Shown: one piece after another, positions 26,041 to 37,760 of the stretch
Layout: every line of letters begins with the position of its first letter
Position numbering within the stretch: the stretch's first letter is position 1
From: Chrysomallon squamiferum
Lineage: Eukaryota; Mollusca; Gastropoda; Neomphalida; Peltospiridae
Assembly: GCA_012295275.1 (NCBI GenBank)
Contig: CM022679.1
Coordinates: forward strand, 8,412,169 to 8,476,168
Reading direction: 5' to 3'
Length of the DNA stretch: 64,000 nucleotides
The notes under the pieces: generated by a model
Seen by the model: the letters and a program-made list of their open reading frames with translations, nothing else
Database searches by the model: none
Told to the model about the DNA's origin: nothing
Made by a program: the position numbers and the translations under genes

Positions 26041-26310
26041 ATCCAAATCTAACGTCTGAACGATAATCTCTTGTTCTCTAATCTAAACAACACTTCATAT
26101 TCACCTGATTGCGAATCTCGTACTCGCACTAAGTAGCATCCAATTATCTGAAACAAATACCTCGACAGAAACGTGTCCGCCATTATAGTAATGGTGTGCG
26201 CGTAATTTTCGTTAGCTGTCCTAATGCCGTGTACGCAGACGAGTGCAATAACGTCATTGCATATTTGTTGTAGTTCGCAGGTGGAACGTAAATAAATCAA
26301 ATTGTTGAAT
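26041..26310. other. Unique island with an unassigned minus-strand frame
   Basis: An 83-codon minus-strand frame (26049-26300) has normal composition and contains a second Met at codon 40. No domain was recognised, and the region also carries an AACGTCATTGCAT motif that could be regulatory. It is not called as a gene. Confidence 0.25.
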
Positions 26311-26399
26311 ATTAACAGCGATAAACGTGTACTATGACAATAACAACAGAATCTTAATAACCAGAAAAACAGATAAAAAGGATTGTATTTAAACGCTGA

Positions 26400-26651
26400 G
26401 GGCTTTTTTTTTTTTTTTTTTTTTTTAATATAATTTTCTTCAGTGTTACAGTAATTTAATGTGAATCGAAAATATTATTTGTATTAAATTATAGCTGATA
26501 ATTTTTTATGCTTATTAAATTTCAGCTGATAACAAACATCATCATCAATTTGACTGTTATTATCATCGTCGTTATCATCATCATCATCATCATCATAATT
26601 ATTAAAATACAGGTGATAACATCATCACCATCATCATCATCATTATTATCA

Positions 26652-26709
<58 letters not shown>

Positions 26710-26710
26710 G
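26400..26710. repeat. Poly-T and ATC/ATT trinucleotide arrays
   Basis: Poly-T lies at 26406-26426. (ATC)n about 26569-26595 and 26620-26645 merge into (ATT)n to 26707. Confidence 0.9.
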
Positions 26711-27354
26711 ACAGACCGAACCATTTTATCGTAATCGGTAATCGTTATTACATCTCGTGACTGGAGAAAATAACGTTTCACGACTTTAACAAAATTATTA
26801 ATATTGGAAGAAAACAAGTAAGGGAAATCAAGCGAAATGGGCTATTTTATTATTATGTTTAGAAACTAAGGTTGCCATGGGGTTATCGTTCACCCTGCGT
26901 GCTACGCTGTTTCATTCAATAAAGATTTCAAAACAAATTACTGCTTCTTTGTCGGGGAAACCGGGCCCATAACCGCAAGTCGTTAAACTAACGATGTCGG
27001 CGCAATTTACGTCAAAGAAGTCGAAACGGGATTATAACCAGACGTTTGTTTACAATGGCAGTGATTGCGATAAACTCTTCTAATTGATAATTGAATCCAC
27101 CACTTTCTTTTTTTTTTTTTTTTTTTTTTTTTTTTCATTGCGGTTTGACATTTACTACTTGTTTTTCTTAAAAATAATCTTTCAGGTTTAATTTATTGAT
27201 TTGTTTTAAGAATTCTAAGTCTTTTTTATGTTTTTGGTTTTTTTTGCACGTTTTTTTTTTTTTTTTTTTTTTTTTTGCAACGTTTTTTTTGTTCATTGTA
27301 ATTGGCATGAAAGTTACCTTGTTTTGTTAATTTCGTAATTTATTCGACATACAA

Positions 27355-27389
<35 letters not shown>

Positions 27390-27730
27390 CAATCTGTTTT
27401 TCTCAAAAAAAAAAAAAAAAAAAAAAATTAAAGAGATTCCGAGGCTTCGAATCTTCGAAAATAATAACGTTCCTGCAAAAAGTCATTTGATTTGGAAAAC
27501 AGGAACTTCTTACCAGTATGTCATTACTGACAAACTCATACATATAAAAACACACAAAAAAAAACATATTAAACTAACGTCTTCTTCTCATCAACAGATA
27601 AAAGGGCAACAACGAGCACTTTTCTTTAAGAAACTTTTACACGTAATAGTATGAAAGTGATCGCAAAAGGACTGTGTTGATGTGTTTGTACGTATAGTCG
27701 TCTTGATGTATTTTTCAAAAGGAATTTAAA
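26711..27730. other. Unique patch followed by poly-T/poly-A cluster
   Basis: A complex stretch at 26850-27080 is followed by poly-T at 27111-27135, 27251-27276 and 27357-27389, and poly-A at 27406-27427. No gene was recognised. Confidence 0.6.
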
Positions 27731-27759
27731 TAGTAATGTAATGTGAAAATTCTCAAAAT

Positions 27760-28200
27760 CCGGCGCACATTAATAATCTAATTTTAAACTTAGCAAAGCC
27801 AGACAGCAAAAAGATTTTCCTCAAATAATATTGTAAATTTTAAACTTCGCAAAACTCGGAGCTCATTATACAGTAATTCCTCAAATAATAATCTAATTTT
27901 AAACTTCCCAAAACCAGACAGTAAAAGAATTTCCTCAAATAATAATATAATTTTAAACTTCCAAAAGCCAGACAGTAAAAGAATTTCCTCAAATAATAAT
28001 ATAATTTTAAACTTCCCAAAGCCAGACAGTAAAAGAATTTCCTCAAATAATAATATAATTTTAAACTTTCCAAAGCCAGACAGTAAAAGAATTTCCTCAA
28101 ATAATATTGTAATTTTAAACCCGGCGCTATTTATACTGGAATTCCCCCAGATAATGCTGTAATTTTAAACCTTTCTAAGACAGACATTAAGGGAATTCCC
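27760..28200. repeat. 54-bp minisatellite
   Basis: A unit with CCAGACAGTAAAAGAATTTC and CTCAAATAATAATATAATTT recurs exactly every 54 bp from 27901 to about 28116, with decayed copies on both sides. Because 54 is a multiple of three, the minus strand reads as an 18-residue repeat over 86 codons. That frame is treated as a by-product, not a gene. Confidence 0.92.
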
Positions 28201-28239
28201 CCAAAACTCAACGGTTTCAGCCGATCCGTGATTTATCAT

Positions 28240-28315
28240 GTACATACACGTAAAACCTCAGTAAACCGAATACCTCTCCAAACCGAACACTATTCCCTTT
28301 TGAAAAGTATCGTTT
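28240..28315 (+). mobile_element. Possible pogo-like terminal fragment
   Basis: CGTAAAACCTCAGTAAACCG followed by AATACCTCTCCAAACCGAAC resembles terminal inverted repeats of pogo/Tigger-type elements as recalled. No matching right end was found. Confidence 0.3.
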
Positions 28316-29180
28316 GTTCGTATTTATTTTTTAATAGAATATTTTTTTTTCTGAAATGAAAATCAATGTTTTATTATGTATTTTAATTTTCACAATATCA
28401 TCTTCATTAGTTGTTAACATCAAATTTTTTGGTCCTTTCTTTGTTTTCTACGACTGATATATTAAAATATGTGTTGCTGTTTATGAGTAGGTAGTTATAC
28501 AAGATCCCTTATTGCTATTCTTAACAAACAGTAACCAATGGAATATCAGCTGTGACTTTTTTTTTCTATTCTGTATCATTATTATACAAGAAAATATATC
28601 AAAACATTTAATAACTGTTAATACTTGAGTTACTATCTTTTTTTATTTAATTATTAACCGTTATGTCAGTACTATTTCATTTTTATTTGTTCAGTTTATT
28701 ATATGTTTTTCATTTATCTGTAACTACTGTAAGCATCAATTCAAAATAATAAATAAATAAATAAATAAATAAATAAACATTTTTTTAAAAATTGAAAAAA
28801 AAAAAACAATTTCTTAAATTTACGGCTAACTTCTACATAGACGCTGACAACACAAATCGGGTGATAACTGGTATAGAAACTTTGAACGGGACAAACAGCG
28901 CATATCGCGTCTGTGTTTTTCAGAAATGCGTGTCCGCTTTAAACACCGTGATACACACCCTCTCTGACAGCGCAATAAATAACAACAAAAATACGACTCG
29001 ACTGAAAGACGTGCGCGGTGTTTCGCGTTTCCTCCAGAGATGTTAATACGTTCTTCAAATCACTTTGGACTAGAAATTACGAAACCTAGCACTGGTGATA
29101 TTGCCAGCGGGCACCAATCGCGCATCTTGAACCAGTTCTCACTCCGAGACGGTAATGCTATTTTCTCCGTGAACAAGCAG
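28316..29180. other. AT-rich DNA and a CpG-containing patch
   Basis: (AATA)n lies at about 28744-28777. The sequence from 28810 to 29180 is complex with an 84-codon plus frame (28792-29046) of no recognised family. Confidence 0.4.
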
Positions 29181-29193
29181 CCAAACAGTGGTG

Positions 29194-29229
<36 letters not shown>

Positions 29230-29345
29230 CAGAGCGGTGAGACACGACTAGACCGGGAATGGGTAGAGAATCAGAAGAAAAAATGTAATGAGTCTTTCAA
29301 TGATCCTCGTTATCCCTCTTATTTTTTTTTTTTTTTTTTTTTTTA
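29194..29345. repeat. Poly-A and poly-T tracts
   Basis: Poly-A lies at 29194-29227 and poly-T at 29322-29344. They could pair as an inverted repeat about 100 bp apart. Confidence 0.9.
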
Positions 29346-29379
29346 TTTCAACCGATCGATAAACACCCTTGATCATCAT

Positions 29380-29760
29380 TAAAGACGTTTTTTCGTAGAA
29401 ATTTGTGAAATCTTTACTGATTTAATTAGAAAATATGCAAGGTACAATCTGACCAAGTGAAACGGAAAATTGGCCCACACCGCTGGGAAATCAAGGGCTG
29501 TTTCGTAAGACCAAGTCTCCAGAGACCGTTTACACAGATCAAGCTGTCTAATGGAGTTTGTTTGTAGTCGTCTGACGAGTCCAATATCCACGAGTTCTTG
29601 TCGAGTGGACGAGTGTTCGGCTGCTGTCGTTGTCTTTAAGAAGAGTCTGGGAAACTCAGAGTTTGTGGCAGACGATATGCCTGACATACTCAGTGATGTA
29701 GCCCAAGGACCACTTATACGTTGCGTTTTGATATTCCAGTTTGATAAACCAGGCTAATAA
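29380..29760. other. Complex unique island
   Basis: Overlapping frames lie on both strands (29551-29757 plus, 29379-29687 minus). Composition is gene-like but no domain was recognised and no convincing splice-site pair frames either one. Confidence 0.3.
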
Positions 29761-30745
<985 letters not shown>

Positions 30746-30779
30746 CCATTGCTTCAGGCAGAGAACTTCTGGTCAAAAT

Positions 30780-30905
30780 TGGCGGTAATTCAGCGTGCCT
30801 TTTGCCGCGTTTCACGGTGTTTGCCCGACGCAGCAAAATGGCGGTAAATTCCGCGTGGCGTTTTTGCCGCGTTTTACGGTGTTTTGCCCGACTCGGCAAG
30901 TGTCG
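30780..30905. repeat. ~60-bp GC-rich direct duplication
   Basis: Copies at 30780-30838 and 30839-30900 share TGGCGGTAA, TTTTGCCGCGTTT, ACGGTGTTT and TGCCCGAC in order. They differ by point changes and small indels. CpG content stands out from the surroundings. Confidence 0.85.
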
Positions 30906-31557
30906 GCTGGTTAAGTTTGGTCAACTTTGCCAAGTGTTCTATTGATTTTGGACGTGTAAACAGACAGTCAATTCAATTTGCCCTGTAAATATCTCAGAGG
31001 TCCGCGGGCCTTTTCAACCCAACTCAATTCATCAGAAGAACGGAATATTTTATTTCCGCCGTAGGTTTAAAAGTTTGAAATGTGGCGGTCTACAATCAAT
31101 GCCGCCGCAATAATTCAGATTTTTTTGAACTGATAAGTAGATTTTTACGTTTCTCATATTTTTGTCCGTGCATCCGTTGTCTGTTTGTGTGTGTCTGGTT
31201 CAGTCAATACGTCCTAACGTGTGTGTGTGTGTGTGTGTGTGTATTATATGCAAGTGCGTGTGTTTGTGTGTATATATATATATATATATATATCGTTTTA
31301 TCTATGTATGTGTATATGTATTTATATATGTTTGTGTGCGTATGTAGGTATGTATGTATGTATGTATGTATATATGTATGTATGATTATGTTAATATGTA
31401 TGATTGTGTGTATGTATGCATGTAAATATGTATGTGTGTTTACCTATGAACTTACATATAGTATATGTTTTATATGAGTACATATACAAAATAATATCTG
31501 CACACCGAAATGTTAAACAACAGGTCGACCTTTCACTATCATTTATTTCTAATTTAG

Positions 31558-31635
<78 letters not shown>

Positions 31636-32280
31636 GACAGATATATCAATGTAGGTATATTTATATATCTCATAAACATTTATAGGTCTGTCGTAATGGC
31701 ATGTATTATGTTTGAGTTAACTAAATATAAACCGAAACAAAAATTTACTTTTTTTAAATTATTATTTATCGAACAATGATGAAATTGTGACAGTACTATT
31801 CTGTTCACACATGTTATTTAACAAAGAATTTCTACATAAATGTTACAACCAGTCTGAGGACAAAGAAATATGAATGTTTCTGCGACATCGATATATTTCA
31901 GCTCTCCAAATGAGGTGCTAACCATCTCAATAAGTACTGCCTTACATCGCGTCTAAATCAGAACTTTACCATGGAAATAATACTATCAAACGACACTATA
32001 TATACTTGACTTAATTTTTTTTTTTTTTTTTTTTTTTTTCCTGAAAATATAGGTCTTTGACAATAACAGAAACAAATTCTGGAAAGCATTATATATAAGA
32101 AAAATATTCCTAAAATTATAAATACGTTATAAACATTTTTAAAATTAAAACGTTCAGACGGGAAAAGTTTCGTCATTAAAGCAATGCTCGTAGATATTCT
32201 TAACTGTTATGAATTCATATAGACAAGACATATCGTGGTTGCTCTCACAAACATCCAGAGAAAAACGGAATCAGTAATGA
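30906..32280. repeat. GT/GTAT, (AC)n and poly-T blocks
   Basis: (GT)n lies at about 31219-31241, TA/GTAT repeats at about 31268-31430, (AC)n at 31561-31622 running into (AT)n to 31635, and poly-T at 32016-32039. The patch 30906-31160 is complex but unrecognised. Confidence 0.85.
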
Positions 32281-32490
32281 ATTCCAAATATTCCCCGACT
32301 AAAAGTAATAAACTCTAAAATTCGGCTAAATATTCAAATATTCCCTGATTAACAGTAATAAACTCCAAATATTCCCAGACTAACAGAATTAAACTCCGAA
32401 TATTCTCTAACAGTAAAAAACTCCAAATATTCCCTGACTAACTGTAATAAACTCCAAATATTCCCCGACTAACGTAGTTAAATTATTTCC
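32280..32490. repeat. 31-bp minisatellite
   Basis: CTCCAAATATTCCC followed by a CTGACTAACAGTAATAAA-like block recurs at 32313, 32363, 32394, 32421 and 32452. Steps are 31 bp, apart from one indel-shortened unit. Confidence 0.9.
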
Positions 32491-33885
32491 CGAAATTCTG
32501 CGAAACTCGAGACATTTGTATGTAGGAGTTCACCCTGTAGAGATCTAGAGTATAACAAAGACTTATCAGTACTAAATTCTTAATTTAAAAGATATATATA
32601 TATATATAAATAAACCAGAGAATTGCTACGTAAGTACGGATGGATATACGTTCGTCTGAGAGCGTACGTAAATCATATCCTAAATGTGTTATTTCATCGT
32701 TTCGAAGTCTTTTTCCGTACGGAAAACCATTATTCAAGTATCATAACTGTAAAACAGATAGTATTTATTTCTCCGAGTATCGGTAATTACAGCGTATCTG
32801 TGCTCAGTCTCGATATCACCAATTTATGTGTCACGTCAAAGCAAATCTGTTTCTGCAGTCAAACCCGATCACTGTAATCTTCAGTAGTTATAGATGCTTT
32901 CAGAAACAAGGTCCACTTCTTGAAATAGCTGCCTGAAAAAGTTCTTGTATTTATTATTATTATTACTGTTATTACTGTTATTATTATTATTATTACTGTT
33001 ATTATTATTATTATTATTATTATTATGCCATATTTCAGAAATTTTCAGTTTTTCAGTTCTATTGGTATCATTCTTTTTCAGTTAGGAATATTTCTTGTTA
33101 CATGACACAACCTTATCATTTTGTTCAATATATTTTCATCCGATTCTGTTTTCTGTTTAGATAACCGTTAAATTGTAATTGTTTTGAAGGTGTATATATT
33201 TTATATATATATATATATTTTAATGAAAACACCTTTAAATAATCATATCATCTTTCCAAAACGTTTTCACATTGTCATTCTTAATTCTTGATCATTTCCG
33301 AGAATATTTGTTTCAGTATTTAATGAAATTATATGATCACTCCTCTACATATCTCTTTCGTTTTTATCTCATATCTGGAACTGAACAAATGTTAACACAA
33401 TTACATTATACAGACATATATATTTATTTATCTATTTTGTATTTATTAATGTTGGGGTTTTTTTTGGTAACCATATCACATACGTCTATTTTAAGATGGA
33501 CAGAACATTGCGATCACGTCACTGTCTCTATAGAAATATCAATACGAATCTTAAGGGACCATTCGTCTTTCATGTAACATCAAAGCAAGGACAAGTGTTT
33601 TCCATTTTCACTAAGATTAATGCTAAATTTATGTATTTCGTTAAAAAAAAACAAAAAAACGGAGATACGTTCCCGTATATAATACTAACACAAGTTAGTC
33701 AGATGATGGTGACTCTTTGCCTGCGGACTCCAATTAATTCTTTTCTGACTCTCCCAAAGGGTTCGAATTTGCAACCGATGAAAACTGCCAAAAAACGAGC
33801 AACACAAGTTGGATAATGAGAAGTGCTTTGTCGAATACTTCGGTTATAAAACCTGAACTGTCCTGTTACTGTCAGTTAAACGGTT
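32491..33885. other. AT-rich DNA with (ATT)n, no gene recognised
   Basis: (ATT)n with ACTGTT variants lies at about 32950-33026, and short (TA)n runs lie at about 32592-32607 and 33202-33218. Frames at 32623-32877, 33272-33577 and 33496-33816 have no recognised domain. Confidence 0.5.
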
Positions 33886-33887
33886 TT

Positions 33888-33930
<43 letters not shown>

Positions 33931-34345
33931 TTGTTTGTAGTGTTTCTGTCATTGCCATTGCCACCACAGTTTTACCACTTGCAAGATTTAGTTAGTATTG
34001 CTACTACAAATAAAACCACTTTTACTATAATTATTACTTCAACTTCAAGTACTACAGTTCCTTCTTCTTCTACTACTACAACTGCTACTACTACTACTAC
34101 TACCTCTACTACTACTACCTTTACTACTACTACCTCTACTACTACTACTACTTTTATTACTTTTATTATACTAATGCTGCTATTATTATTATTATTATTA
34201 TTACTATTATTATTATTGCTACCACTACAACTATCACTATTAGTATTGATATTACTACTACAACTACTACTATTATTATTACGATGATACTGACAATCAT
34301 TTTCATAATCGTCATAATTTTTATTACGATTATTATTTAATTTTA
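33888..34345. repeat. (GT)n then ACT/ATT trinucleotide block
   Basis: (GT)n lies at about 33889-33927. Imperfect ACT triplets (about 34045-34165) pass into ATT and mixed triplets to about 34345. Confidence 0.92.
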
Positions 34346-34869
34346 ATATATTGTTAAACATTAATAGACTTTTCCTTACAGAATTTGTTTTATTTAATTT
34401 TTTAATTTTTAAAATTTGTTTGTGTTAAATACTTCTATAAATCAGTATTTAAGACATATGTTAACACTAGTAACATAAGGCTGAATATGATGGTGTCAAT
34501 AATGCTAGATGTGTGAGTTCATTTGTTACGCTCCAGGCAGCCCAATTTCAATGGCTCGTTAGCAGATTTCTGCCTCCAGTCTATGCATCTAATTTCTGTT
34601 CGCATCTGTAATATCTTTGTTATTATTTTTCTCACCTAACTTGTTAGATAATTTGTTCGCTAATTTCAAACATATTCTTCCGTGTAATAACATTTTTGCA
34701 AAAATTATTTCAAAATTTGTTCGCAACACTAAGAAGAACAACAACAAGATAAAAAAGTATTTAAAAAATTAATTATGGATGAACATAATTTTTAACTAAA
34801 AAATAAAAAAATAATAAAAAGATAAAAATAGATTTTTTTTTTTTATCCCAATAACAACACGTTTCTTTA
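34346..34869. other. AT-rich DNA upstream of the VAChT island
   Basis: This is unique AT-rich sequence with A-rich runs at about 34797-34830. No promoter motif is convincing here. Confidence 0.5.
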
Positions 34870-35094
34870 CTGTTTAGGGCTGCCTGGGGTCACACTGCGC
34901 ATGTCCGGCAAGACGGGACGATTAGAGGGGATAACGAAAGGATCGAATATAGAAGAGTTGTTATCGAGTCGACGTGGCCGAAACAGTGGACGTCTGCAGA
35001 CATTCTCCCAGCCCGCCAAACCCCGCAGCTGACATGACGAGCTGAGAAAAGAAACACTGAGACTTCGCTTGAGTGTGTGCGTGATCCAGCATCG
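34870..35094 (+). other. Candidate noncoding first exon and promoter of the cholinergic locus
   Basis: This GC-richer stretch lies just upstream of VAChT, with no low-complexity DNA and no convincing plus-strand frame. It ends at a strong donor, ATCG|GTGAGT at 35094|35095. A TGCGCATG motif at 34896-34903 resembles an NRF-1 half-site. In nematodes, insects and mammals ChAT and VAChT share a noncoding first exon of this kind. Assigning this stretch to that exon is inference from position plus the donor. The 5' boundary is a guess at where GC content rises. Confidence 0.45.
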
Positions 35095-35351
35095 GTGAGT
35101 GCAACGTCTGAACAATCAGAAGTCTACAGAAGCGTGCTGTGATATCGTTAACCACCGGAGGAAACACTTTGGTTTCAAGACGTTTTTTTTTTTTTTTGTT
35201 TTCATGTAAATGTGTCGTGAACGGGTCTGTGATAATTGTAATTTCAAACGGGACTGTTTTAGTTTGGTCAGGCAGAGATATAAGTAACGGAGATAAGTTG
35301 TTGAAGACAGGGGACGAGTTTCGAGTTATTCTGTGGTAGACAATATTCACG
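35095..35351 (+). other. VAChT 5' leader or short upstream intron
   Basis: This stretch joins the donor at 35095 to the VAChT ATG. A T-tract at about 35181-35199 is followed by possible acceptors ending TTTTAG (35262), GTCAG (35271) and GGCAG (35275). VAChT mRNA could keep the region as 5' UTR or splice it out. Which of these happens cannot be told from the sequence. Confidence 0.35.
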
Positions 35352-37004
35352 ATGGGATTCGTTCCAGAAATTAACGAAAGAACTGCGGTTCTGTGGAATA
35401 CGTTCAACAAAAAGATTCACGAGCCGAAATCTCAGCGGAAGCTTGTTTTAGTCACTGTGTGCATAGCGTTGCTACTGGACAACATGTTATACATGGTCAT
35501 CGTTCCCATCATTCCCAACTACCTCCGCGAGTTGGGCGCTCATCACGTGGCACCCTACAACGCCAGCAACGGCACGTGGGTGTACTACACGACTCAGACC
35601 CCAGTGGGCAACGCGTCCAAGTACAACTGGACAGAAAAGTATCCTGAGTCTCGTGGATTCATAATTCCTCTGCCCCCACCCCCCGTGTCGTACGGAAACG
35701 AAGGCGGGGCAGTGGGAGTGCTCTTCGCCTCCAAGGCGATCATCCAGCTGATGGTCAACCCGTTCACTGGCACGCTCATCGACAGGATCGGCTACGACAT
35801 TCCCATGATGATTGGACTCATCATCATGTTCATGTCGACGTCGGTGTTTGCGTTTGGGGAGAGTTACGCCGTGCTGTTTCTCGCCAGAAGTCTTCAGGGC
35901 CTCGGGTCCGCGTTCGCTGACGTCGCTGGACTGGCTATGATCGCGGATCGGTTCACGGAAGAAAACGAAAGGTCAAAAGCCCTGGGAATAGCCATCGCGT
36001 TCATTTCTTTCGGCTGCCTGTTTGCTCCGCCGTTCGGAGGAATTCTCTACCAGTTCGCCGGCAAGCTCGTTCCTTTCCTCATTCTCGCTCTGGCGTGTCT
36101 CATAGACGGAATACTGCTGCTGATGGTCATGAAGCCGGTCAGGCTGGAACGGTCGATGATTCCCAAAGAAGAGCGAGTGAAAGGAACTCCGATCTACCGC
36201 CTGCTCATGGACCCGTACATTCTCTGCACTGCTGTGGCTCTGGCCATGGCCAACGTGTCCCTGGCTTTCCTCGAGCCCACCATCTCGCTGTGGATGAAGG
36301 ACACGATGGCGGCAGACGAGTGGGAAATCGGCTTCGTCTGGCTCCCGGCTTTCATCCCGCACATCACCGGCGTCTACCTGACCGTGAGACTGGCCCGCAA
36401 CTACCCTTCCTACCAGTGGCTCATGGCCATGATCGGCATCGCCATAGAAGGCGCTTTCTGTTTGATCTGCCCCTTCTCCAAGTCGTTCGGCGTCGTCATC
36501 ATCCCCATCATGGGTATATGCTTCGGCATCGCCCTCGTGGACACCGCTCTCCTGCCTCTCCTAGGACATTTAGTTGACGTGAGACACGTGTCCGTGTACG
36601 GCAGCGTCTACGCCATAGCGGATATATCCTACTCCGTGGCGTACGCTTTCGGGCCAATCGTGGCTGGTTCTATAGTGCAAGCCATCGGGTTCACCTGGCT
36701 CAACGTCTTGATATTTCTAAGCAATATTGGATACGCACCGTTTCTGTTCTTCCTGAGGAACATCTACAAGTACAAACCGTTCGAGGACGAGAGCGAAGTT
36801 GTGTACGACGACCCGCCCATCAAACAGTACAACACGTACATGCAAAATGGCGGCATTAACGGGAAACTATGTCAAGTCGACGATTCGACGAAAAATCACC
36901 TGGAAACGAAACGGCCACAGAGTGGTGAATTAGACTGCTACCCTCCAACAGACAACAACCTGGATTTTCTATACAAGAATCAAAACTCCTTTTATCAAAA
37001 CTGA
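35352..37004 (+). CDS. SLC18A3: Vesicular acetylcholine transporter (VAChT, UNC-17 family)
   Basis: This is a proton/acetylcholine antiporter of the major facilitator superfamily (SLC18) that loads acetylcholine into synaptic vesicles of cholinergic neurons. The 550-residue frame has no intron. The start is set by an in-frame TAG at 35337-35339 and a good context (A at -3, G at +4). Twelve membrane segments are visible at roughly residues 31-54, 118-138, 150-168, 173-198, 209-231, 239-260, 288-312, 325-347, 355-373, 379-404, 415-441 and 447-468. The lumenal loop 1 carries four N-glycosylation sequons (N70, N73, N87, N92). Signature residues are D43 in LLLDNMLYMVIVPIIP, K128, E308, W330, H337, C390, D397 and D424; the last two correspond to the TM10/TM11 aspartates known as D398/D425 in human VAChT. 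The CFGIALVDTALLP and DVRHVSVYGSVYAIAD motifs with SYSVAYAFGPIVAG favour VAChT over the monoamine paralogue VMAT. The cytosolic tail starts near 469 and is divergent. Codon use is GC-rich against an AT-rich surround, as expected for a selected exon. Confidence 0.97.
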   Translation: MGFVPEINERTAVLWNTFNKKIHEPKSQRKLVLVTVCIALLLDNMLYMVIVPIIPNYLRELGAHHVAPYNASNGTWVYYTTQTPVGNASKYNWTEKYPESRGFIIPLPPPPVSYGNEGGAVGVLFASKAIIQLMVNPFTGTLIDRIGYDIPMMIGLIIMFMSTSVFAFGESYAVLFLARSLQGLGSAFADVAGLAMIADRFTEENERSKALGIAIAFISFGCLFAPPFGGILYQFAGKLVPFLILALACLIDGILLLMVMKPVRLERSMIPKEERVKGTPIYRLLMDPYILCTAVALAMANVSLAFLEPTISLWMKDTMAADEWEIGFVWLPAFIPHITGVYLTVRLARNYPSYQWLMAMIGIAIEGAFCLICPFSKSFGVVIIPIMGICFGIALVDTALLPLLGHLVDVRHVSVYGSVYAIADISYSVAYAFGPIVAGSIVQAIGFTWLNVLIFLSNIGYAPFLFFLRNIYKYKPFEDESEVVYDDPPIKQYNTYMQNGGINGKLCQVDDSTKNHLETKRPQSGELDCYPPTDNNLDFLYKNQNSFYQN

Positions 37005-37382
37005 TGTGTTGTGATCGACTATTTTTGGTAGACCCAGGAATCTGCAGAAAAAAAATTGCATTTTTGTTTTTGTTTTTTTGTTACCAATGACTCAGTTTTA
37101 AGTACTTTTTACCTGTCTTGTGTTTGAGAACAAAGAAGAACGTTTGATGACTCTAACTGTCTGTTCTGGGAAAGTACCGGGTCAGTGTTATGAACTGTGT
37201 GACAATTTGTAATGATGAAATGCCAAGGATTTTCAATAGAAAACTTTTATCATTTTGTTTCTCAAGTTTTCGTTATTTATAAAGTAAAAATTAGAAATGC
37301 ACAAAGATATGTACTGTTTATGTAAGACAGTTCTTGTTAAACAATGAAGCAAAAAAACAATTTAATATATATACCTAACCAG

Positions 37383-37439
<57 letters not shown>

Positions 37440-37760
37440 TATATACTTATATAGATACCTACCTACCTGTCTAATCACACACACACATACGCACACAAAT
37501 CCGCACGCACAGACACAAAGGCATACTCACACATACACAGACAGATACACACAGACACAATCACACACTAAGACATCCACACGCACAAGCAAGAGATAGC
37601 CAATCTAATCGTAATCTACTACGATGTTGCTTGACTCAATTTGACCATTAAAATTTATAAACAAAAAAAAATGAACACCAACGATGCTGCAACCAAAAAT
37701 CAAAAACTGTAGCCATATTGAAATAAATATATGTACATATTTTTCAGTGGTAAGTCTATT
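37005..37760 (+). other. Probable VAChT 3' UTR region
   Basis: This AT-rich sequence follows the TGA stop. It contains an (AT)n tract at about 37388-37436, a CA-rich stretch at 37478-37575 and an AATAAA hexamer at 37722-37727 followed by T-rich and GT-containing sequence. The hexamer is a plausible polyadenylation signal. Its position is seen directly; its use is inferred. Confidence 0.4.

Noticed and set aside
26049-26300. 83-codon minus-strand frame with ordinary composition
   Set aside because: No recognised family and no paired splice sites; kept only as an unassigned island.
27760-28200. CRISPR-like array
   Set aside because: Repeats are contiguous without unique spacers and the genome is eukaryotic; it is a minisatellite.
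29551-29757. 68-codon plus frame as a possible exon
   Set aside because: No domain match in memory, and flanking splice signals are weak.
33740-33790. B-box-like GGGTTCGAATTTGC near 33758 as a tRNA gene
   Set aside because: No A-box at proper distance and no acceptor-stem pairing.
35973-36577. Charged frames overlapping VAChT (36095-36577 plus, 35973-36362 minus)
   Set aside because: They are shadows of the GC-rich VAChT coding sequence in other frames.
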